This document shows positions 30,455-37,003 of a stretch of 64,000 nt of DNA, piece by piece. Origin of the DNA: Pseudomonadota bacterium (GTDB taxonomy: Bacteria > Pseudomonadota > Gammaproteobacteria > Steroidobacterales > Steroidobacteraceae). The number at the start of each line of letters is the position of its first letter. The first letter of the stretch is position 1. Position numbers and translations under genes: made by a program. Location: the NCBI GenBank assembly GCA_018241505.1, contig JAFEDS010000010.1, positions 248,001-312,000 of the forward strand, read 5' to 3'. A model generated the notes under the pieces. It saw nothing but the letters and a program-made list of their open reading frames with translations. It was not told the DNA's origin and searched no databases.

Positions 30455-31528
30455 TCAGGTCGCCGCTTCGGGACGCCCCTCCCGATGCTCCATTCGCACC
30501 CTGCCATCCGGCCGTGCACGCCTCGGCCCTGGCCCTTGCGACGCCCGCTCCGGCAACGCGGTCTCCACGTTCACCGTCTTCTGCTGCCTCATCAGCTTGA
30601 TCGCAATTTTCTCACCCGGTTGATAAGACCCCAGGATACGCGTGGCATGAGACCCGCTCATCGGCTCACGCCCATCAATCGAGAGAATCACATCGCCATC
30701 TTCCAGCTTGAAGTCCTTCGGCGCCCTCACCACCAGCACGCCCTTATCAGTCCCGAAATACCGCCCGAGTTGTGGAGTGAGCGACACCAACTCCATCTCT
30801 CCCAGCGGACCGTGAATAAACACCGGCCCAAAAGTCACTCCACCTCCGCGACCCGGTTCCATCGGCGGGATCGGAGGGATTGGCGGAATGGGCGGCATCG
30901 GTTGTGTCTGGATGTTGAACATCCTCATACCCGGCCGCGCCGTCACCACAAACTCCTGAGATTTTCCCTCTCGCAACACCCGTAATTTGACCTTGCTCTC
31001 CGGCTCAATATCCCGAATCGCATGCATAACCTGTCGGGCGGCATGACTACCTTTGACATCCGTCCCGTTGACGGAGGTGATCACATCGCCTGCGCGCAGC
31101 CCTGCCTCGGCTGCAGGACCGCCAGGACTGACCTCCTGTATGCGCGCGCCATCTCTTTCGCCGCGGTCCTCGAGCTGCACACCCAACACAGAGCGCGGCG
31201 GACGTCCGTCGTAGAACGACATCATGTTATCCATCACCGGGCCGCTCATCTGGCTGGAAAGCTCCGCAACTTCATGCGCAGCTTCCTCCAGGCGTGCACG
31301 CGCATCGGCAAGCTGTGTATCGAGATCCTTGGACTGCGCGTCCAGGTCTTTGGACTGAGCCTCGAGATCCTTGGCTTGCGCATCAATGTCGGCGGAATCG
31401 ACATTAGTTAAAACGTACATCACGTTGGGCCTTTCCGGCGCCGCTATCGCTGAGACAGGGGTCAGAATGCTCGTACCGGCGATGATCAACCCGGTTAGTT
31501 TGGTGTTCACGGTATCCTCGAAAGTCAT
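30455..31528 (-). CDS. Exported PDZ-domain protein with coiled coil
   Basis: 357 residues. A signal peptide (residues 1-30) is followed by a coiled coil with heptad-like AKDL/SKDL repeats (about 50-95). The first PDZ domain (SVLGVQLEDRG to about 200) has the GLRAGDVITSVNG loop. A proline linker of PPIPPIP type lies near 212-228. A second PDZ-like domain covers about 235-330 (LEDGDVILSIDGREP), and the tail is Arg-rich. PDZ domains of this kind bind C-terminal peptides, often to guide periplasmic proteolysis, but no protease domain is present. It is the last gene of a sigma-factor operon, so it may take part in signal sensing. Confidence 0.75.
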   Translation of the reverse strand: MTFEDTVNTKLTGLIIAGTSILTPVSAIAAPERPNVMYVLTNVDSADIDAQAKDLEAQSKDLDAQSKDLDTQLADARARLEEAAHEVAELSSQMSGPVMDNMMSFYDGRPPRSVLGVQLEDRGERDGARIQEVSPGGPAAEAGLRAGDVITSVNGTDVKGSHAARQVMHAIRDIEPESKVKLRVLREGKSQEFVVTARPGMRMFNIQTQPMPPIPPIPPIPPMEPGRGGGVTFGPVFIHGPLGEMELVSLTPQLGRYFGTDKGVLVVRAPKDFKLEDGDVILSIDGREPMSGSHATRILGSYQPGEKIAIKLMRQQKTVNVETALPERASQGPGPRRARPDGRVRMEHREGRPEAAT

Positions 31529-31532
31529 GAAT

Positions 31533-32231
31533 TCAGGGCGACGTGGAAGCGACCACTTCCGCGTAGCGCACCTGTGCTAACGAACCAACCAGACGAAGCC
31601 TCTCCCGCTGCAGAGCTGCCACACGATCAGACGGCGTGCCGCTGATACGCATGGAAGTCATGAGGTCGTCGACCTGTGCGATGCGATCTTCCAAAGTTGC
31701 GACTGCCGCGCGCGTGCCAACACGTACGACAGCCGGCTCGCGGGGAAGCGATGCCAGCCATGACTCGATTGCTCGCGAGCGTTTGACAGCGATGTTTGAG
31801 TCACCGGCGATTTGACCAGCGTCGTTTGTAGACGCCGCGCCCGCGAGCCACCGATCGTCGTCCGCCGCTGGTACCGCGTCCGAGGACCATCGGTCAATGC
31901 CCGCTGCCGGTCCAGCGGTCCGACGCCATCGATCCGCTTCAATTGTTGGTCCCGCGCCCTGGCTCCGAGCCGGCACGTTGTCCTCAAGAGCCGAGGATTC
32001 GACCACCACGTGCCGACCGCCGTCGCCGAATCGACCCCACACAGCAATCGCGCAAACGAACAACAGCAAAGCAGCGGCAACCGCCAGCGGGCGCCAATTC
32101 GTAATCGCCCGCGATGTGGTCGCGACTGCCGAGCGACGCCGAAACTCCTGCCAGTTATAGGGAGGCACCACCTCGGTCGGCAGCGTCCTCAGATGCTGGA
32201 TGCAATTCGACGGTTCTATAGAGTTGTGCAT
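31533..32231 (-). CDS. Single-span membrane protein, candidate anti-sigma factor
   Basis: 232 residues: a cytoplasmic N-terminus of about 45 residues, one span (RPLAVAAALLLFVCAIAVWG, about 47-66), and a periplasmic region with a low-complexity middle and a helical C-terminal part (ATLEDRIAQVDDLMTSMRI). No zinc-finger anti-sigma motif is seen. The call rests on context: it overlaps the sigma factor gene by 16 bases and is four bases from the PDZ gene. That position and topology are typical of anti-sigma factors. The family is not recognised. Confidence 0.55.
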   Translation of the reverse strand: MHNSIEPSNCIQHLRTLPTEVVPPYNWQEFRRRSAVATTSRAITNWRPLAVAAALLLFVCAIAVWGRFGDGGRHVVVESSALEDNVPARSQGAGPTIEADRWRRTAGPAAGIDRWSSDAVPAADDDRWLAGAASTNDAGQIAGDSNIAVKRSRAIESWLASLPREPAVVRVGTRAAVATLEDRIAQVDDLMTSMRISGTPSDRVAALQRERLRLVGSLAQVRYAEVVASTSP

Positions 32232-32803
32232 GTCTGGCTGTCCACAGGCGGCTCAAACCACTGGCGTAGCTTCGCGTGCGCCCGTGCTAGCTGCGATTTC
32301 GAGAAACTGACGGAACGCCCGAAGTGCTGCGCGATCTCCTCGTGCGAGTACCCTTCGACTTCGAAGAGCCACACCACCGCTCGCGCAGTCGGCGCCAAGC
32401 TCGCGAGCGCCCGCTCAAGATCGACGCTTTCGGCCCGCGGTGCCGGCGTGGCCGGCAGCAGCGACTCGACCCAATCGCCCTCGGAATCCCCGCCGCCACT
32501 CAGCCGCATTCGCGCCCGATGCCAAGGAGACCGTAGGTACATCAAGCACTTAGAAACAGCGATCTGCCTCACCCAAGCCCCCAGCGGTGCCTCACCGCGG
32601 AACGACTCGAGGCTCTGAAAGACGGCCATCATCGTTTCCTGGAAAAGGTCCTCCGCCAGCGCGCGACTGCCTGCGAGGCGCCGTACCAGCCCGAAGGCCG
32701 CAGGCGCCACGGCCGCATAAATCGCCGCGCGAGCACATTCATTGCCGTCTCTCGCGCTTGCGAGGACTTCCCGGGAGACGTCGATGTCGGTGAGGCGGGC
32801 CAC
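32216..32803 (-). CDS. ECF-type RNA polymerase sigma factor
   Basis: 195 residues with region 2 (AAFGLVRRLAGSRALAEDLFQETMMAVFQSLESFRG, about 33-70) and region 4 (LASLAPTARAVVWLFEVEGYSHEEIAQHFGRS, about 133-165) of extracytoplasmic-function sigma factors. Region 4 keeps the helix-turn-helix. It is first in a three-gene operon with a membrane protein and a PDZ protein, so it probably responds to an envelope signal and drives its own operon. Its target promoters cannot be read from this window. Confidence 0.88.
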   Translation of the reverse strand: MARLTDIDVSREVLASARDGNECARAAIYAAVAPAAFGLVRRLAGSRALAEDLFQETMMAVFQSLESFRGEAPLGAWVRQIAVSKCLMYLRSPWHRARMRLSGGGDSEGDWVESLLPATPAPRAESVDLERALASLAPTARAVVWLFEVEGYSHEEIAQHFGRSVSFSKSQLARAHAKLRQWFEPPVDSQTCTTL

Positions 32804-32872
32804 GACTGCTTAGATGCAGCAGAGTCCTGAAAGGTCGCAATCGGTTCGGCTATACTTCGCGCCCCCCTCGGC

Positions 32873-32959
32873 GCCCGAGTGGCGGAACTGGTAGACGCAG
32901 CGGACTCAAAATCCGCCGCCCTTAAAAGCGTGTCGGTTCGACTCCGACCTCGGGCACCA
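32873..32959 (+). tRNA. tRNA-Leu (anticodon CAA)
   Basis: An 87-base cloverleaf with encoded CCA. The acceptor stem gcccgag pairs with ctcgggc. The anticodon stem gcgga/tccgc closes the loop ctcaaaa, giving anticodon CAA at 32906-32908. There is a long class II variable arm, as expected for leucine, and a T arm gtcgg/ccgac. A 40-base internal copy of this tRNA lies at 35325. Confidence 0.95.
32900..32939 (+). repeat. tRNA-Leu segment duplicated at 35325 (left copy)
   Basis: This 40-base part of the tRNA, from the anticodon stem to the start of the T loop, recurs at 35325-35364 with one mismatch. A second direct repeat, gacgcagcggacttt at 33015-33029, recurs at 35410-35424 with one mismatch. 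The pair of repeats brackets the ATPase and membrane protein genes and may be the remains of attachment sites. Confidence 0.75.
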
Positions 32960-33139
32960 ATTGAATTCTCGGAATTACCTGCGCTCACCGACGTTTACGG
33001 TCACCAGCTCGCTCGACGCAGCGGACTTTATGTCCGTGAGTTAAAGATTTTGCTCGGCCAGATCCAGAAATTCCCTTGCACAGTCTTTGCACACAAAGTG
33101 CGCTTCGCAAGTTTTCACACTTCGCCTTCGTCCCCGTCC

Positions 33140-33227
33140 AATCCGAATTGGACGTCGCTTGATTCCGGAATCGACGAGCCTATAATCCGGATTGGACGAA
33201 GGTCAAATCCGGAATGGACGAGCGCGA
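33140..33227 (+). repeat. Four 22-bp tandem repeats at the ATPase gene start
   Basis: Units start at 33140, 33162, 33184 and 33206, exactly 22 bases apart, with consensus AATCCGGAATTGGACGA-like cores (aatccgaattggacg, attccggaatcgacg, aatccggattggacg, aatccggaatggacg). Each unit contains a palindromic TCCGGA-type centre. The fourth unit covers the ATG at 33214. The 22-base period is close to two helical turns, so proteins would line up on one face; an operator or iteron-like binding array is likely. Confidence 0.75.
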
Positions 33228-34458
33228 TAACGGCATAATCAAGCGATTTTCCGCGGCAAGTGTCATCTCTGCCCTAAAGGACACTCCTGCGGTAATGGTA
33301 ATCGGCCCGCGCCAGTGCGGTAAGACGACATTGGCACGCGAACTGATACATGGCGAGCGTCCTTATCTCACCTTGGACAATCAGACTACTCGCCTCGCCG
33401 CCCAAACCGATCCCACCGGCATGATCCGCGACTTGGACCGCGCAATCATTGACGAGGTACAACTCGCTCCCGATCTGCTTCGGGCTATCAAGGAGTCGAT
33501 TGATAACGATCGACGCCCAGGAAGATTCTTGCTCACCGGATCGGCCAACATTCTGACGCTCCCGAAAATCTCCGAGAGTCTCGCAGGCCGCATGGAAATT
33601 GTGACCTTGCTGCCGCTCTCGCGTGCGGAAATTCGCGGGCAGCGTCCTGCCTTCCTGCAACATGCACTGGCAGGACAACTAGCGAAGCCTGCCGAAAAAA
33701 TGATTGGTGTAGATCTTGTACGAGCGGTTCTAACCGGCGGCTATCCTGAAATGCTGGACCGAGAGCGGGCGGACCGTCGAAGCGCATGGGCGCGCTCTTA
33801 CATACAAGCTATCGTGCAACGGGATGTGCGTGAAATTGTTGATGTCGAGAAGCTCGACCATGTTCCCCGACTACTCCGGGTTTTGGCCCATTACTCAGCG
33901 AAGCTGACTAACTTCTCCGAGATGGGAAGTGCGGTAGGTCTAGACGACAAGACCACGCGCGCTTACCTGAACATTATGGAGCAAGTTTTTTTGATCAAGC
34001 GCATCGAGCCATGGTTCAACAATCGATTGAGCCGGCTTGTGAAAACACCCAAGTTACATTTTCTGGATTCCGGCTTGCTAGCCGCACTCCTGGGCGCGAC
34101 AGCCCAACGTATCTCAGCCGACCGGTCAATTTTTGGTCCACTGCTGGAAACCTTCGTCATGTCGGAAATCATGAAGCAATTCGGCTGGCTCGACGATAGT
34201 TGCGCGCTCACTCACTACCGCGATAAAGACAAGAACGAAGTAGATTTTGTGATTGAGAACGCGGCAGGCGATTTGGTCGGGATCGAAGTCAAATCCGCCG
34301 CTTCAGTCAGCGGCAGTGATTTCAAGGGTCTGAGAAGACTAGCGGATGCCACCGGCACAGCGTTCAAACTCGGAGTGGTGCTGTACGATGGCGAACTGTC
34401 GTTGCCATTTGGAGAGCGAATGTTCGCCGCACCGATCTCGTGTCTGTGGGGCAAATGA
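33214..34458 (+). CDS. AAA ATPase with DUF4143 domain
   Basis: 414 residues. Walker A is GPRQCGKTTLA at 31-41 and Walker B is IIDEVQ at 78-83, in an AAA domain to about residue 200. A winged-helix segment follows at about 225-260. The C-terminal DUF4143 domain has ENEVDF-like NEVDFVI and GIEVKSAAS (E340, D342, E356, K358), which has the spacing of a PD-(D/E)xK nuclease fold. Function of the family is not established. ATG 33214 lies inside the fourth 22-base repeat. It overlaps the next gene as ATGA. The DNA looks AT-richer than its neighbours, and it lies between the tRNA-Leu and its partial copy, so it was probably acquired. Confidence 0.85.
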   Translation: MDERDNGIIKRFSAASVISALKDTPAVMVIGPRQCGKTTLARELIHGERPYLTLDNQTTRLAAQTDPTGMIRDLDRAIIDEVQLAPDLLRAIKESIDNDRRPGRFLLTGSANILTLPKISESLAGRMEIVTLLPLSRAEIRGQRPAFLQHALAGQLAKPAEKMIGVDLVRAVLTGGYPEMLDRERADRRSAWARSYIQAIVQRDVREIVDVEKLDHVPRLLRVLAHYSAKLTNFSEMGSAVGLDDKTTRAYLNIMEQVFLIKRIEPWFNNRLSRLVKTPKLHFLDSGLLAALLGATAQRISADRSIFGPLLETFVMSEIMKQFGWLDDSCALTHYRDKDKNEVDFVIENAAGDLVGIEVKSAASVSGSDFKGLRRLADATGTAFKLGVVLYDGELSLPFGERMFAAPISCLWGK

Positions 34459-35171
34459 GTTCAGAAAATCCGGCGACCAACGAAACCCGCCGCTCGAGCA
34501 CTCTTGCCCGCGTGTGGATCGCAATCGCCGTCATCTTCGGTCTCGGCGCTTTGTATGTTGCGCTTTACTATTGGTCTGCGGCCAATATCGGCCACGGCGC
34601 CGCTGCATCTATACCTTCATTACTCGGCTTCGTGCTCGATGAACTTCTCCTAGTGTGGATCATTCTGCCCGTCGCGTTGTTCATCGTTCTGGTAATAGTC
34701 GCGGTCATCGGGTGGCGAAGAACTTTTGATACCCGGTCCAGGGTGCAAGGCAGCAAACACGGGCGATTGATCTTGGTGGGCACTGTTTTCGCCTCCGTCT
34801 GCGCGACTGGCCTCGCGTTGCTGAAACTGCCGTCACTGCTCAATTCAGCATTCCGCGCAACAATTTGTGAGACGACAACCTACGCGGAGGCGATATCGCC
34901 TGATGGGCGATACAAAGCCGCCGTCATCCAAATAAATTGTGGGGCAATGTCGAGTTCAAACCGCCAAGTCATCTTGACGCGCGTTCCATTTGACTCGGCC
35001 TGGGAATCGATCCTCTATTTCAACAAACAACCTGGTGTTCACCTTGCATGGAAGAAACGCGAATTGACGATCGTCGGCGAGAAATCCCGTGCGTCCCTCG
35101 CTCATTCTCCACCGGATCCGCTCCTGTGGGGTGGCATTCTGGTCCGCTATTTGGGTCCGGGGGACGAGTAG
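34455..35171 (+). CDS. Membrane protein of unknown function coupled to the ATPase
   Basis: 238 residues with three hydrophobic segments (VWIAIAVIFGLGALYVALYY, LLLVWIILPVALFIVLVIVAVI, LILVGTVFASVCATGLAL). A C-terminal soluble domain has a SPDGRYKAAVIQINCGAMSS motif and a late beta-rich part. It resembles DUF5412-type proteins only loosely. Its ATG overlaps the stop of the DUF4143 ATPase as ATGA, so the two are translated together. No function can be given. Confidence 0.6.
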   Translation: MSSENPATNETRRSSTLARVWIAIAVIFGLGALYVALYYWSAANIGHGAAASIPSLLGFVLDELLLVWIILPVALFIVLVIVAVIGWRRTFDTRSRVQGSKHGRLILVGTVFASVCATGLALLKLPSLLNSAFRATICETTTYAEAISPDGRYKAAVIQINCGAMSSSNRQVILTRVPFDSAWESILYFNKQPGVHLAWKKRELTIVGEKSRASLAHSPPDPLLWGGILVRYLGPGDE

Positions 35172-35898
35172 ATGAACCCGAACCGTATTTCCTCGCGTAC
35201 TTTCGTGAGACTGTCGAATCGAGCTTTAGACCATGCAACCAACATTCTCTCACACAGTTTTTTACACATAAGACCCGAGTCGGACTAAAATACGCGCGGA
35301 ACCAAACCCTTAGGGTACCCCCTTGCGGACTCAAAATCCTCCGCCCTTAAAAGCGTGTCGGTTCTCGTGTTATGCGTTCAGTCCGCCCCTTACGTGCACC
35401 AGCGCAGTGGACGCATCGGACTTTCGCCGCGCAACATGCTGATTGCCCAAGCCAGAACACTTACACATAAGATCCGCTGCAGATGAACCGGAAGTTGCCG
35501 TTCGATCCGGTTACGAAGTGCTACCGTTGCTTCTGACGAAATCGGACAATTCGCCCGGTTTGAACGCGCGTTTCGGAATATTTAGGTACAGTTGACGAGA
35601 GATGGAAAGCAACGCGGGGGCACGACATTCTCACTCCCGCGCCACTTGATAGAATCCGACCAGGGGTGCGTGAATAACCATTGTCAGTTGTCAGCGTGAA
35701 CGCCTCCTCGTCCCAAGAGATTTCTGTTGATTTGTGCTTTCGTTCCTGAAACAGCATCCAAGCTCTCGAGGAGAGCATAGGCGGATCACGAGATTGCGGT
35801 CATATTCAACTACGCTACCGACTAGAATAGTGGAAAAACACTGCACCATGCCCAGTCGCACTGGGGCTCCTTAGCGATAGGCTGACCCGCGCCACCGC
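35172..35898. other. Non-coding stretch with repeats and tRNA fragment
   Basis: 727 bases with no convincing gene. It holds the right-hand tRNA-Leu copy (35325-35364), the second flanking repeat (35410-35424), and a 15-base repeat ttacacataaga(c/t)cc at 35262-35276 and 35461-35475. It appears AT-richer than the surrounding genes. The remainder shows no recognised feature. Confidence 0.6.
35325..35364 (+). repeat. Partial tRNA-Leu copy (right end of putative island)
   Basis: Matches bases 32900-32939 of the tRNA-Leu at 39 of 40 positions, then diverges. It lacks the acceptor stem and D arm, so it cannot be a functional tRNA. It lies about 2.4 kb downstream of the intact tRNA. Confidence 0.8.
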
Positions 35899-36906
35899 CT
35901 ACTGTGTCGCCAACGCCACGGGCATTGCGCGACTGAGCGCAGCGGGTACGACCGAGACATGATGCTCACCATCGAACACGACGAGAGGGGCCGTTACGCC
36001 CGCCGCCACCAGTTTGGTGTCCAGTTCGCGAACATTTTCGACCATACGAGCGCGCTTCCATTCTGCGGCGATCATCGTTTCGATCTCAGCCGCAGTCTTC
36101 CCCGCAAACGGCGGTCGTTTTGAAGCGGCCAGCTCCGTGGCCGAGGCCTTGATGGACAGGGGTGCGCTCTGCTCGAGGCTGCCGACCTCGAGCAGGATCC
36201 GCGGGTCTGCCCCGCGCTCGCGACGCGTCAGCCAAGCGTCCATCTCTTGATACACGGCCGGCTTGTTCCACCAGATCGAGGGGCTCGCAGCGATGAAGGC
36301 ATTGAACGAATCCGGTTGCGTGAACAACGCGTGCAGCACGAACAGGCCGGCCAGGGAGTGACCGAAGATCGCCTGGTGTTTGTCGTTAATGGGATAGCGC
36401 CGCGCGATGTCGTTGCGGAGGGTCGTGCGTAGGAATCTGAGAAACGCATCCTGGCGCGACACGAAGTTCGGCGTCCGGTCCTCGGGCTCCGCCGGAACGG
36501 GCGTCAAGTCCGACATTCGGCGAGTCGAAGCGAGCGTGGGTTCACCGGGATAACCGACCCCGATCACGACCATCGGTCCGTGTTCCAACTCAGCTATGCG
36601 CGCAATCTCGGCCGCGACGCCAAACCAGGCGTTTCCATCGAGGACGTAGAGCACCGGGAACCCTCCGGTCGGCACCGGAACTTCAGGGGTGGACGCAAAG
36701 ATGCGGTAGGCCTGAGCGTCGTCGCCCCGCAGCAGCCATTCGCTGGCGTGCCTATCAGACGGGAGCGGTGATGCGTGAGCCGCTTCTGCGTGAATGGCTG
36801 CCACTGTGCCAAGGGCCACGAGCGTGAGAAGCGTTATAGCGCTCGCATTTGCTGCGCATCCAACCCAACTCCGCCTCCACCCTCGCCGAAGCTGCGTGAC
36901 AGTCAC
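35899..36906 (-). CDS. Exported esterase of the Fes/IroE-like alpha/beta hydrolase family
   Basis: 335 residues with an N-terminal signal-like segment (ASAITLLTLVALGTVAAIHA). The putative esterase D fold follows, with nucleophile motif GHSLAG, the family's SPSIWW segment, and a late DGEHH carrying the catalytic histidine. Relatives hydrolyse ferric enterobactin-type trilactone siderophores or related esters. It starts with GTG 97 bases downstream of the TonB receptor on the same strand, supporting a role in processing an imported iron chelate; other esters remain possible. Confidence 0.8.
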   Translation of the reverse strand: MTVTQLRRGWRRSWVGCAANASAITLLTLVALGTVAAIHAEAAHASPLPSDRHASEWLLRGDDAQAYRIFASTPEVPVPTGGFPVLYVLDGNAWFGVAAEIARIAELEHGPMVVIGVGYPGEPTLASTRRMSDLTPVPAEPEDRTPNFVSRQDAFLRFLRTTLRNDIARRYPINDKHQAIFGHSLAGLFVLHALFTQPDSFNAFIAASPSIWWNKPAVYQEMDAWLTRRERGADPRILLEVGSLEQSAPLSIKASATELAASKRPPFAGKTAAEIETMIAAEWKRARMVENVRELDTKLVAAGVTAPLVVFDGEHHVSVVPAALSRAMPVALATQ

Positions 36907-37003
36907 TGGGCTTACCTCTTCTTCCGCAAATGTAGGGCTTGCTTCGACCTCCAGGCCGAGGCTGTCGGAAGGCGCGGTAGCGGCTTCCGGACGCTGCCAA
37001 AAC

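Noticed and set aside
33140-33227. CRISPR array
   Set aside because: The units are tandem with no unique spacers, and no cas gene is in the window.
35521-35778. 85-codon minus-strand reading
   Set aside because: No ribosome site, no recognisable family and no neighbours in phase; probably chance in an AT-richer gap.
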